From Rhizobium sp. TH135 (GTDB lineage: Bacteria; Pseudomonadota; Alphaproteobacteria; Rhizobiales; Rhizobiaceae), in contig NZ_PKRP01000009.1 in assembly GCF_002855515.1 (NCBI RefSeq), forward strand, positions 1 to 64,000: 64,000 nt of DNA. The letters are read 5' to 3'. Shown in pieces: positions 33,233-41,567 of the stretch. The first letter of the stretch is position 1. Each line of letters begins with the position of its first letter. The translations under genes and the position numbers were made by a program. The notes below the pieces were generated by a model. It did no database searches. It worked only from the letters and a program-made list of their open reading frames with translations, and was not told the DNA's origin.

Positions 33233-33655
33233 TCAAGATCCAGTGGGAGCATTCCTGTTCACGGCTTTCGCAGCGATCAGGTTCCAGCTGTGGGCGCTGG
33301 ATTGAAAAACGCCTTCGACCGTTCTTTCTTCGGAGATCCAGCTCAGCTTCACGCGCATTTCGCATGCCAATGAAAGCTGGTCGATGCTGATGCACCTTGT
33401 GATCAAAATCTCAGACTTCGGCCCAAATGTCTCAAAGTCCCACATCGCAAACCGGAACAGCTCCCGTTTCGCGTGTTCGTTGGTTGGCCAATCAGCTTGT
33501 TTGACCGGCTCGGCTGGAGAAGAACCAATAACAGGCATAGTCCTCTTTATGGACTGAATGTCGATCCCTGCCTTCTCCGCTGTTTCAGGGTTGATCAAGA
33601 AGCCAAGGGTGGTGCCCACGGCCACCCCGGCCAGAAATCGAAGGTCGAGGATCAA
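33233..33655 (-). CDS. Hypothetical membrane-anchored protein of the virC operon
   Basis: 140 residues, starting by a 4-base ATGA overlap with the VirC2-like stop. One N-terminal membrane or signal segment (FLAGVAVGTTLGFLI), then a soluble domain (MWDFETFGPKSEILITRC, LACEMRVKLSWISEERTVEGVF) that looks beta-rich. I know no family. The tight operon with VirC1- and VirC2-like genes points to a role in relaxosome assembly or in linking it to the membrane; this is inference. Confidence 0.6.
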   Translation of the reverse strand: MILDLRFLAGVAVGTTLGFLINPETAEKAGIDIQSIKRTMPVIGSSPAEPVKQADWPTNEHAKRELFRFAMWDFETFGPKSEILITRCISIDQLSLACEMRVKLSWISEERTVEGVFQSSAHSWNLIAAKAVNRNAPTGS

Positions 33656-34098
33656 TAACCATTATCCTTCAGGAACTGGTCGATTGCGGCCTTGACGATT
33701 ACCGTCATTTTTAAGTCGTTGTCAGAGGCTGCTCGCTCCAGGCGCTTCTTGGTGTCGTAATCAAGGGGGCAGTTGACGAAGTGTTTGCTCTCCCGCGCTT
33801 TGTTCTGCTTCAGCTCCTGCAGTCGTATTCTGGACGCCTCACGCTCCAATGATTTGTTCGTCGCTCTTTCCCGGCGAGCCTCCGGTGAGGGCAAAATCAA
33901 ACTTGATCTTGGGGGCACCTGAACGGCTGGTACCTGAGCGGGAGCTTCTTCGACAGCGACCTCGTCCGGTTGATGGCTGACGACCGCGTTTTCTGCTTCG
34001 TTGTCTATAGCCGGCTGCGACATTGGATTGGGTACATTCCCCCGGGACCGTCGCGGTGCAACGGGAAAATCAGATATGCTGGAAGTCCCTTTAGCCAT
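33652..34098 (-). CDS. VirC2-like small DNA-binding protein
   Basis: 148 residues from ATG 34098; the frame extends to 34137, inside VirC1, but 34098 follows the VirC1 stop by one base. The N-terminal half is Pro/Ala/Glu-rich and disordered; the C-terminal half (FVNCPLDYDTKKRLERAASDNDLKMTVIVKAAIDQFLKDNGY) reads as a ribbon-helix-helix-like domain with an initial strand and two helices. VirC2 of Ti plasmids has this design: disordered N-terminus and RHH C-terminus. VirC2 binds the overdrive next to the T-DNA border with VirC1. The name rests on domain type and neighbourhood, not on close sequence identity. Confidence 0.6.
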   Translation of the reverse strand: MAKGTSSISDFPVAPRRSRGNVPNPMSQPAIDNEAENAVVSHQPDEVAVEEAPAQVPAVQVPPRSSLILPSPEARRERATNKSLEREASRIRLQELKQNKARESKHFVNCPLDYDTKKRLERAASDNDLKMTVIVKAAIDQFLKDNGY

Positions 34099-34099
34099 C

Positions 34100-34804
34100 T
34101 TACGACCTCTTCTGCTCGTTCGGCAGGAAACGTTCAATTTCTTGCATCAAGGTCATGACCTCGCTCCGGGCCTTTTTGACTGAGTCGCTCAGCTCCAGCA
34201 TTTGCAGCGTCCCATATCCAAGTCTGATGTCGCGGTATGGGTTTCGCTCATAAAGCTCAGTGTCCAAGAGGTATGAATCATATCCCTGTTCCTGCAAGTT
34301 TGCGATGAAGGGGCGTATCAGGCGGTAGGCTTCCAGTGAACGTCCCGGGAGAGTAATCCGGGTTCTGAAGTTGAGATGTGGAATGTTTCGCCCGGTACGA
34401 TCGCAGGTGTCAGCCACGTCCATTGCTGCCTGGCCGGCAGCAAGGATCTCGTCTTGGTTTGGCTGGATCGGCGTCATAACGATCTGCGAGCCGGCGATGA
34501 TCGTGTCCCGTAGCACGGTGTCTTGACCGGGCGAGTCGATCAACACGACGTCAAACCCGGCGGTTTCGTTCTCCAGAATATGCTGAAGTGATGCGTTGGT
34601 TACCGCCGTGCGAAGCTCAATGCCGTCTGGCCTGTTGTCTTTAGCCTCGGAACGCGACCACCACTCATTCAGGTTTTGCCGGCCATCGGCATCGACCAAG
34701 AGCACTTGCTTACCATGAAGCGCATATTCTCCAGCGACCAGGATTACGGCGGTTGTCTTGCCCGCTCCACCCTTGCCGCTTACCAGCGATATGCAGATTG
34801 TCAT
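34100..34804 (-). CDS. VirC1-like ParA-family ATPase
   Basis: 234 residues, the length of VirC1 (about 231). Walker A VSGKGGAGKTTAVILVAGEYA at 8-28, VLLVDADGRQNLNEWW with the conserved D-A-D-x-x-x-x-L-x-x-W pattern, DVVLIDSPGQDTVLRDTIIAGSQIVMTPIQPNQDEI, and RTRITLPGRSLEAYRLI near 168-184. VirC1 recruits the VirD2 relaxosome to the cell poles and raises transfer efficiency. It faces away from the relaxase operon across the oriT region, so it is the first gene of a leftward operon with the VirC2-like and a third gene. Partition of a second replicon is an alternative role, but its neighbours favour transfer. Confidence 0.75.
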   Translation of the reverse strand: MTICISLVSGKGGAGKTTAVILVAGEYALHGKQVLLVDADGRQNLNEWWSRSEAKDNRPDGIELRTAVTNASLQHILENETAGFDVVLIDSPGQDTVLRDTIIAGSQIVMTPIQPNQDEILAAGQAAMDVADTCDRTGRNIPHLNFRTRITLPGRSLEAYRLIRPFIANLQEQGYDSYLLDTELYERNPYRDIRLGYGTLQMLELSDSVKKARSEVMTLMQEIERFLPNEQKRS

Positions 34805-34914
34805 TGCGCGATCCTCTCAGTCTAACGGTTCCCCCGCCCCCTAGCGATCCGACGTGGGTTCAATCGGCACATCAGTATCGTCGTTAAGATCTTCACATCG
34901 AAGCAAACCTAACA

Positions 34915-34958
34915 TGCGTTCACACGCAGGTTAAGATCAAAACATGCGTGTGAACGCA
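34915..34958. promoter_or_regulatory. Paired palindromic operators TGCGT-N4-ACGCA
   Basis: TGCGT-TCAC-ACGCA at 34915-34928 and TGCGT-GTGA-ACGCA at 34945-34958 are each palindromic at the ends, are exact reverse complements of each other, and start exactly 30 bp apart, about three helical turns. They lie 110 bp before the VirC1-like gene. A dimeric regulator could bind both sites cooperatively. Confidence 0.6.
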
Positions 34959-34976
34959 CGTTTTAGGACATCGATT

Positions 34977-35003
34977 AAACCACACGAGTTAGTCGTGTGG
35001 TTT
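34977..35003. terminator. Perfect 11-bp inverted repeat, bidirectional terminator or oriT hairpin
   Basis: AAACCACACGA (34977-34987) and TCGTGTGGTTT (34993-35003) are exact inverted repeats with a five-base loop, flanked by A residues on the left and TTTT on the right. It looks like a two-way intrinsic terminator, which is odd between divergent operons, so a role as a transfer-origin hairpin or insulator is also possible. Confidence 0.55.
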
Positions 35004-35249
35004 TAACAAGTGTCTGTGTCGAGTGGTGAACCCCGGAGCCGCGTGAGGCCTCACTTGGCGCTCGCACGGAGGGTGCCAAGGGCGAAGAGCGAAGCGTCCC
35101 TTTCGCCTGAGTACGAGGGACAGACAAAGGCCTTCAGAAGCGGTTTTGGCGGTGAACCCTGGTGAGCGTTCCAACGGAAAGAGTGCGAAGCGAAGTGGAG
35201 CCAGTCGAGAGGTGGAATTTGGTTGAAATTATAAGATAGTGCTTTAGGT

Positions 35250-35320
35250 TTAGAGTGGCAGGATACGCAAATATGTTTTACATTTTGCATTGCGATCGTG
35301 GGACAAGCCCACGATGACGG
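35250..35320 (+). other. oriT region with T-DNA-border-like nic site
   Basis: TGGCAGGATACGCAAATATG at 35256-35275, followed by TTTTAC, starts with ten bases identical to the T-DNA border (TGGCAGGATA...). On the minus strand this gives TATCCTG^CCA, the nic consensus of VirD2/MOBP relaxases, with the expected nick between 35258 and 35259. Next to it lies ATCGTGGG-acaag-CCCACGAT (35295-35315), a perfect 8-bp hairpin. The relaxase accessory gene begins at 35352. Sequence, hairpin and neighbours together make this the likely transfer origin. Confidence 0.72.
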
Positions 35321-35351
35321 TCGCAAGGCTCCGGGAAGGCTTAATTGACTG

Positions 35352-35753
35352 ATGGGTGAGGACACGATCGAAGTGCCGACAGCCAAGCAACGCAAGGGGC
35401 GTCTCATCAACGTCCGCGTCAGCGATGCAGAGCATTCGGCTATCGAAGAAGTGGCCAAGTCGGCCGGCATGAGTGTGTCTGCTTTTTTCCGTTCGCTGCT
35501 CCTCGAGGGTGCTGGCGTTCGACCCATTTTGACTGCTGAAGACAGGTTGATCATGGCCGCGTTGCTCGAAGACATGCGGATGATCGGCATCAATTTGAAT
35601 CAGGTCGCCCGCTCCCTGAATGCAGGAAAGGGTGTCCATCCGTCAGAGCTGGACATCAACCTTGGCAACGTCCAGCGGATTCAGGCAGCTGTAATGAGTG
35701 AGCTGCGGACACTTTCGCGCCGTGCCGGGCATGAGCGCCGAGGCGAGGTGTAG
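35352..35753 (+). CDS. VirD1/MobC-type relaxosome accessory protein
   Basis: 133 residues. The N-terminal ribbon-helix-helix region is evident (RLINVRVSDAEHSAIEEVAKSAGMSVSAFFRSLLLEG), followed by a MobC-like helical part (AALLEDMRMIGINLNQVARSLN). Such proteins bind next to nic, open the DNA and help the relaxase cleave, as VirD1 does for VirD2. It lies about 30 bp after the oriT hairpin and 3 bp before the relaxase gene, forming the mob operon. Confidence 0.85.
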   Translation: MGEDTIEVPTAKQRKGRLINVRVSDAEHSAIEEVAKSAGMSVSAFFRSLLLEGAGVRPILTAEDRLIMAALLEDMRMIGINLNQVARSLNAGKGVHPSELDINLGNVQRIQAAVMSELRTLSRRAGHERRGEV

Positions 35754-35756
35754 GCC

Positions 35757-38234
35757 GTGGAGTTCTTTTTCGGCACTTTCACAAGCGAATGGGAGCAAAG
35801 GCGCGCGGCGCTATTGCATGAAATGACGCTCGGCGGCCGTGGGAGCGCTGTCGAGGAAGAGCTTGAGAAGAGACTGAAGAATCTGCAGCACCAGGTTGGG
35901 ATGTCTAAAGGCGGGTCGGGATCTAGGGGAGGGGTAAGGACTTCGGCATTCAACATGTCATCGCCTTCGAGGACGATAACTGCCGGTTCGGGTGCTATGC
36001 GATCAATGGACGTTCGTCTTGCGAGCGTTGCCAAAGGGAGCCAGCCCGCCGTGGTCAAACTGGCTTCTTACGGTGGTGGCGCCCGCGTCGGCTCGATGCT
36101 CAACTATGTTTCCAGAGGGGGGGAGCTGAAGGTTGAGAACGAGAACGGCGAGACGTTGCGTGGCCGTGAGGAGCTGGCGCGTCTCCGTGGCGATTGGGAT
36201 CACCTTTTCCAAAACAGGACCGAGAGCCGCGATATCGGCGCGTTTAGCGTCGAGGTGAGCGTTTCCGGCGGCTCGAACCCGCATGAGCAGGTGCGGGACA
36301 TTCTCAGCAGTGGCTTTGGTGATCGACGGTACGCTTACTCTGTCGAAACCCGAAACGATGGATCGCTGAAGGTCGAGGGCTATGTTGTGTTGCGCAGCGG
36401 GCAGGGCGAGCGGCTGACGGCTGACGCGAAGGCGGCCGCCATCGTTCAGGAGCGTTTCCACGCCAGCGCCGTTGCGAAAGAGGCCCCCGCGGCTTTCTCG
36501 TTCACAGGCTATGGCAACGGCGTGGAATTTGGCGCTGCCAAGTTGCGAGACCTGATCGCGCAGCGGAACGACGTTCGAGACGAACAGGGACGTTCGATTG
36601 CCGATGACAAGGCTGCGGGCGACCTGGTGCAAAAGGAATGGCGGGATGAGCTGCACAGCCGCAAGAGCCGTGACGTGATGCACGTGATCATGTCGGCGCG
36701 TGCCGGCACGGATGCTGTCGCTTTCGAAGGAGCTGTTCGCGACTTCCTGGCTGAGCAGTTTGCGGGCCATCGGTACGTTTTCGCTATGCACGATCCGGAG
36801 AGCGATCCGAAAGAAGCAGGGGAGGGGGGCAAGCGGCCCCATGTTCATGCTCATGCCATCGTTACCATGCGTTCGGAATCGGGCGACCGGATCGAGACGA
36901 CTCCGGCCACCTTCCGGCAATGGCGTGTGGTCATGGCCGAGAAGGCGCGTGACCACGGCATCAATATGGAAATGACCGATCGGCGAGAGTTCGCCACGCC
37001 GCCAGCCTTTACGCGGAATCAGGTGCGCGCCGTCAAGCATGACGGTCGAACCGAGCATGTCGGCACCAGCGATCCGGCGCAGGCGCGATATGACGCAAAG
37101 CGAGCTGGTCGGCGCGTGGTGGCGACGAGCCAGAGAAGCCGCCAATACATCCTAAAGGCGCAGGAGACCTGGCAGAAGATTGCAGTCAACGCCGGCGACA
37201 CAGTGGTTGCGGCCTACGCCGCTCAGCATCGCTCCTATCTGGAAAACGGCCTTGCCCAAACGGATCAATCGCCTGCTGGTGCAGTCATTCATGCAGATTT
37301 CGGCGGTGATTACCGCTCCAATATGGTAGCAATCAGAGACATGTTGTCGGAGGCAAAGGACATGCGCGAGCAGACACGCCCAGAGTTCGAAGCGTACGAG
37401 AAGACGGTTGAAACGGCTCTATTCAACCTTCAGCGCAGCGCTCTCCCAGAGGACCGGTCAGGCTTCGAAGAGGTTTCCTCCCTCGCTCGCGAGATCGTCG
37501 ATCTGCGCAGGCAGATGCTCGAAATGAAGGAGCGTGGGCTTGATGAGCAGGATGGTCGAAACGCTGCTGGCGACGTCTCCAGAGAAAGTGGTGCCGCGCC
37601 GGAAAGAACGGCATCTGAGGTGCAAGAGCAGACGAATGCTAACCTCCAGTGGGAGGCAGCTGTTGCCAAGCATGGAGAGGCTGTCGTTGAGGCTGGTCAC
37701 GATGCGATGGCAAATGTGGAACACTATCGCTCCGGCCTCGCCCATATCGAAGCTGGCGAGCTCGGAGACGAAAACCGGGAGCAGTATGAGAAGGGCCTTG
37801 AGGCTTCGCTTCATCATGCAGCTCAACTCGCCGCTACCGGAAACGGCTATCTCCGGGATGTTGCCAACGAAGATCCGGAACTGCGCGCGGAGATCGAGAC
37901 CATTGAACGCAATGAAGAGCGAGGGGACGAAAACAAGTCAAACAAGCAGCCGATAACAGCGGATACTGCCGACGATCGCCAACGCGATCTCAGGGTGGAT
38001 CTGGAAGAGGAACGTCCGATCGGGCAAGCGGAGCGTGAGGCTCACCAGCTCGCTGAGACGGTGGACGCTACTCAGAGGCAGCAGAAAAGTGTAAACAGAG
38101 ACAGGGAAGCGGCCAAGCAGGGCGGCGAGACCACGCGGACTGATCCCGCGCAACAGCACATTCCTCGTCTCGAGGAGTTGGAGCGTGAACAGGTTGAACA
38201 GAGGGAGCGTAATCGGGACGACCGTGATCGCTAA
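35757..38234 (+). CDS. VirD2-like (MOBP) relaxase
   Basis: 825 residues from GTG 35757, 3 bp after the MobC-like stop. About 100 extra N-terminal residues precede the relaxase domain. Motif I is GSMLNYVSRGGELKVENENGE with the likely catalytic Tyr117, as in VirD2 (LxYLxRKGELEL). The histidine motif is PHVHAHAIVTMRSESGDRIETT near 360-382, followed by FRQWRVVMAEKARDHGINMEM. The long C-terminal part (from about 480) is coiled-coil and Glu/Arg-rich and should carry the secretion signal. It would nick at oriT, stay bound to the 5' end and be moved by VirD4 into the VirB channel. Next in the operon is a small membrane protein. Confidence 0.88.
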   Translation: MEFFFGTFTSEWEQRRAALLHEMTLGGRGSAVEEELEKRLKNLQHQVGMSKGGSGSRGGVRTSAFNMSSPSRTITAGSGAMRSMDVRLASVAKGSQPAVVKLASYGGGARVGSMLNYVSRGGELKVENENGETLRGREELARLRGDWDHLFQNRTESRDIGAFSVEVSVSGGSNPHEQVRDILSSGFGDRRYAYSVETRNDGSLKVEGYVVLRSGQGERLTADAKAAAIVQERFHASAVAKEAPAAFSFTGYGNGVEFGAAKLRDLIAQRNDVRDEQGRSIADDKAAGDLVQKEWRDELHSRKSRDVMHVIMSARAGTDAVAFEGAVRDFLAEQFAGHRYVFAMHDPESDPKEAGEGGKRPHVHAHAIVTMRSESGDRIETTPATFRQWRVVMAEKARDHGINMEMTDRREFATPPAFTRNQVRAVKHDGRTEHVGTSDPAQARYDAKRAGRRVVATSQRSRQYILKAQETWQKIAVNAGDTVVAAYAAQHRSYLENGLAQTDQSPAGAVIHADFGGDYRSNMVAIRDMLSEAKDMREQTRPEFEAYEKTVETALFNLQRSALPEDRSGFEEVSSLAREIVDLRRQMLEMKERGLDEQDGRNAAGDVSRESGAAPERTASEVQEQTNANLQWEAAVAKHGEAVVEAGHDAMANVEHYRSGLAHIEAGELGDENREQYEKGLEASLHHAAQLAATGNGYLRDVANEDPELRAEIETIERNEERGDENKSNKQPITADTADDRQRDLRVDLEEERPIGQAEREAHQLAETVDATQRQQKSVNRDREAAKQGGETTRTDPAQQHIPRLEELEREQVEQRERNRDDRDR

Positions 38235-38240
38235 AGTGTC

Positions 38241-38453
38241 ATGCAGGACGGTAATCAGAACACCTACCTGGTGGAAGTAAACGACCCCAAGTCTGCCGAT
38301 ATCGTCGGCAAGATGATGGTGTGGGGCATGGTCTGCGTTGGGATCCTCGCGATCCTGATCAAGGTCTACGGGACCGTGATCGGCTGGTATCATGCTTCTA
38401 TGGCTTGGCTAACAGAGGCGGGTCAGTACGCGTCGAGCTTCTGGCCCTTCTGA
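38241..38453 (+). CDS. Small single-pass membrane protein of the mob operon
   Basis: 70 residues from ATG 38241, 6 bp after the relaxase stop. One hydrophobic segment (MVWGMVCVGILAILIKVYGTVIGW) sits in the middle, with an acidic N-terminus. It converges with virD4, whose stop is 7 bp further on. No family is known to me. Position suggests help in docking the relaxosome at the membrane or coupling protein; this is inference. Confidence 0.65.
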   Translation: MQDGNQNTYLVEVNDPKSADIVGKMMVWGMVCVGILAILIKVYGTVIGWYHASMAWLTEAGQYASSFWPF

Positions 38454-38460
38454 ACCTGAA

Positions 38461-40548
38461 TTAGCGACCGGCCTGTTCCATGATTGGATCAGGAACGGTC
38501 GCTGCGAATAGCTCTTCCAAGCTCTTCCTCTTGCGCGGTGATTTGCCTTCGGCTTCCCGTTCGACGACCTCCCTAAGGCGACTAACCCGATCATTGTGCG
38601 CTTTTTCGATGTCGTTCTCTGAGACAGGTGTTGTGCGCTTTTGGGGAGCGGGCACAGCTGCCTTTGCAGGTTCCGGAGTGCCCCCGGCGCTGACCTTCTT
38701 ACTGGCCAAGGCGGAGGGATTCACAACGCGAGCGGGCGAGGTGGAGGGCGCTGGCTCTTGCGGAGCCTCCTCCTGGACAGGCGCCCGCGGCTCCTCCGCT
38801 TTCGCCTCAGACGCAGGCTTTATCGCTTCCGCTTGTTCAGCCTGCTCCTGGCCTGCGTTGGCATATGCTGGCGTGGTCGCTGGAACAAGTTTAGGTGGCA
38901 GGTAATCGACAGTTGGAACGGTCGGTATGTGCGTCTGAGAATAGGCCTCCGCCTCCTTGAAGGGCTGCGTCTTAAAGAAGCGCAGCTTCTCTCCAAAGAT
39001 TGGCCGCTGCCCCTCCACCAGCAAGATCATCTTGTTCTCGGGCATCTGGCGCACTTCCTGCGGCATCATCAGGTCCCGATCGCGAATTTGCTCGACCTTT
39101 GTTCGGCGCGGGAGGCCCATAAGCTCGATAGTGCGCGATTCAGACTGATATCGGATGGTTCTCTTGCCAAGCGCGCGGGAAGCATACTCTGCCGTGGCCT
39201 GATCATTGGCACCAAGGATGAGCTGATAGCCGCAGTTGCCAAGGAGCGAATGTCGGGACGTCTCACCATAGATCTCATCCAGGTTCTTCAGGTCCTGGAT
39301 GATGAAGGCGAGCTTGATCTTATAGCCGGCCACATAGGGCAGCTTCGTCATGATCTCGTCCATGCGCTTCAGCTGGCGAAACTCATCCAGCAGAAAATAG
39401 ACCGGCACGGAGTTGGGATCATGCTCAAGTGTGAGTATGTCCATCACCTGTTGAACGAATAGCGTCAGCAGCGGCCTAAGAAGCGTGATGTCGGTGATGT
39501 TCGGGGCAAGGTAGATTGTGATGGGGCGACGCTTCATGGATCGAAGGTCCATGTCGGTCATGTTCGTTGCGGCCACAACGCGTTCGTTCTTGAACGGCCT
39601 CATCGCCTTCTGGATATCAAGCAGTGCCGAGGCCGCGGCCCGATCCGAGAGAGACAGGTAGGAATTGAAACTCTCCATCGTGAACTTCGACAGGTATGGC
39701 TCCTTCTCCTTGATGTACTTCATCAAGGCCTGCAGATCGGTCCCGCTGTTGAAGAAGGAGTTGATCTCGCCGAGGTTCCTGCGCCCTTTGTAGAAGGGGC
39801 TTTCGAGAACATAGCTGATGGCGCCGGCGAGAACCTGTTGAGCTGTGGCCTGCCAAACTGAATTCTCGGATTCGGTGTTTTCCGGTACAAGAATGCTGGC
39901 GATATTTTGAATGTCAGTCGTGCGATTGCCTCGCTCCGGACGAACGAAATCCAAGGGATTATAGCTGTTGGTCGTCTCGGAACCCGGCGCGAACAGGAAG
40001 ACCTGGCTGCCGTTGCGCTTCCGATAGCCGGCGGTTGCCTTGTAGACCTCGCCCTTCAGATCCGTGACGATCATAGAGCCTTCGTGCATGAGAGCGTTGG
40101 GGATGACGTAGCCCGCGCCCTTACCGGATCGCGTCGGGCCAATAATGAGGTGGTGGCGATCGTCATACGCGCGGAGGACGTTGCTCCCGATGCGGCCGAA
40201 TATGTGACCTCGTCTGCCAAACCACTTCCCGCGCCGAAGGGTTGCGAGGTCCTGAAAGGCTGCATCCCCCAATGGATTGCTGGTAGGTTTGAGCCCAAGA
40301 TAAGCAATGAGGCCTGATACGAGCAGCGCGGGCACTACAGAGCCGAGCGCGACTTTTTGAAGGGAAGGGGAGGAGCTATAGGCCCAGAACTGCTGAATTG
40401 GCGCGAATGGGTTTGAGGTGATTGTCGCCTCGAGGATCCTACCGTCACCGTAGAAGAGCTGAAGCCCCGCCCCGTACGCCAGCATCCAGACTGCAAATGC
40501 GATCAACAGGCAGAAGAACAGATAGAAGGCCTGTAGCCCCTTACTCAT
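38461..40548 (-). CDS. virD4: VirD4/TraG coupling protein
   Basis: 695 residues. Two N-terminal membrane segments (about 5-27 and 68-90) anchor it; Walker A GPTRSGKGAGYVIPN lies near 137-151 and Walker B VYFLLDEFRQL near 384. The C-terminal 150 residues are Pro/Ala/Glu-rich and disordered, longer than in VirD4 of Ti plasmids. It is the hexameric ATPase that receives the relaxase-DNA substrate and delivers it to the secretion channel. The start overlaps the virB11 stop by ATGA, so it ends the leftward virB operon. Confidence 0.96.
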   Translation of the reverse strand: MSKGLQAFYLFFCLLIAFAVWMLAYGAGLQLFYGDGRILEATITSNPFAPIQQFWAYSSSPSLQKVALGSVVPALLVSGLIAYLGLKPTSNPLGDAAFQDLATLRRGKWFGRRGHIFGRIGSNVLRAYDDRHHLIIGPTRSGKGAGYVIPNALMHEGSMIVTDLKGEVYKATAGYRKRNGSQVFLFAPGSETTNSYNPLDFVRPERGNRTTDIQNIASILVPENTESENSVWQATAQQVLAGAISYVLESPFYKGRRNLGEINSFFNSGTDLQALMKYIKEKEPYLSKFTMESFNSYLSLSDRAAASALLDIQKAMRPFKNERVVAATNMTDMDLRSMKRRPITIYLAPNITDITLLRPLLTLFVQQVMDILTLEHDPNSVPVYFLLDEFRQLKRMDEIMTKLPYVAGYKIKLAFIIQDLKNLDEIYGETSRHSLLGNCGYQLILGANDQATAEYASRALGKRTIRYQSESRTIELMGLPRRTKVEQIRDRDLMMPQEVRQMPENKMILLVEGQRPIFGEKLRFFKTQPFKEAEAYSQTHIPTVPTVDYLPPKLVPATTPAYANAGQEQAEQAEAIKPASEAKAEEPRAPVQEEAPQEPAPSTSPARVVNPSALASKKVSAGGTPEPAKAAVPAPQKRTTPVSENDIEKAHNDRVSRLREVVEREAEGKSPRKRKSLEELFAATVPDPIMEQAGR

Positions 40549-41567
40549 GATGCATCCCGTGCGAAGTAGATTTCGGAAACCCCGCGCTTGCCGCCTTCCC
40601 GCCTGAGCTGGATCACGATCGGAATGACCATTTGGATGTAGGACATCAGATCCTGCTTGGAGTAGCCGGCGGACATGCCGGACTGCTGCATCATCATGGC
40701 GAGCTGTTCATAGGCGCCGAGCGGCGTATCGGCGTGTACTGTCGACATGCTGCCCGGGTGGCCTGTGTTGATGGCGCGAAGGAATGAAAAGGCCTCAGCT
40801 CCACGAATTTCGCCAACAAAGAGGCGATCCGGCCGCATTCGAAGCGCCGATTCAAGGAGGTTCTGAATCGTCACGTTTGCGGTACCTTGCCCACCCTTGG
40901 ATGCGATCAGGTGGACCGCGTTCTTCTGTGGTGGGAATAGCTCACGAGTATCTTCAAGCGTCAGGATCCGCTCATTCACGTCTACAGAGTTGAGGCAAGC
41001 GTTCAGAAACGTGGTTTTTCCCGACGACGTGCCGCCACTGATCAGGATCGAAACTCGCTTCGTGATGGCCGTATGGATGAAGTCGTAGATCTTCTCTGCG
41101 CGCAGATAGGCGACCAGCTCCCGATCCACGTCGCTTAGGCCCCCGACAGCAACCGAGACTTTGTCGAGAGAACCGTTGTCTCGATAGTCCTGCAGAGAGA
41201 AATTCTGCACAACCTGCTTACGGATCGTGATCGACCCACCGTCGGGTGCCGCGGGCGGCAAGACGACCTGGATACGTTCGCCGGTCGGCAGTGCTGCGCT
41301 AAGGATCGGATTAGCGGCGTTGAGGAACTGCTTTGTCGCTGCGGCAACCCGCTCGCCAATGTTCTCGATCTCCCGTGCCGTCAGAGCATCGATTTCATGA
41401 TGCTCCATGTGATCAGCGCCGAAGCGCTCAACATAGACTTGGCCTGGCCGGTTCACCGCAATCTCAACCACCTTCGGGTCATCGAGAAATTGCCTGATGG
41501 GCTCCAGAGACCGGTTCAGGAAATAATGAGGATCATGAGCGGTCGTGTTACCTACCATAACGTTCAC
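40545..41567 (-). CDS. virB11: VirB11 secretion ATPase
   Basis: 340 residues. N-terminal domain (VVEIAVNRPGQVYVERFG), then the RecA-like ATPase with Walker A ISGGTSSGKTTFLNACL near 175-191, the Asp box RILTLEDTRELF, and RMRPDRLFVGEIRGAEAFSFLRAINTGHPGSMSTVHAD. It is a cytoplasmic hexamer that powers pilus assembly and substrate transfer. It overlaps virB10 by 20 bp and virD4 by 4 bp. Confidence 0.97.
   Translation of the reverse strand: MNVMVGNTTAHDPHYFLNRSLEPIRQFLDDPKVVEIAVNRPGQVYVERFGADHMEHHEIDALTAREIENIGERVAAATKQFLNAANPILSAALPTGERIQVVLPPAAPDGGSITIRKQVVQNFSLQDYRDNGSLDKVSVAVGGLSDVDRELVAYLRAEKIYDFIHTAITKRVSILISGGTSSGKTTFLNACLNSVDVNERILTLEDTRELFPPQKNAVHLIASKGGQGTANVTIQNLLESALRMRPDRLFVGEIRGAEAFSFLRAINTGHPGSMSTVHADTPLGAYEQLAMMMQQSGMSAGYSKQDLMSYIQMVIPIVIQLRREGGKRGVSEIYFARDAS

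Noticed and set aside
34100-34804. The ParA-like gene as a second partition system
   Set aside because: Its length, GRSLEAYRLI segment, RHH partner and place next to oriT and the relaxase fit VirC1 better; repA and repB already provide partition.
36003-37145. Leftward open frame of 380 codons
   Set aside because: Antisense to the relaxase core, whose tyrosine and histidine motifs are clear; no ribosome-binding site or family motif.
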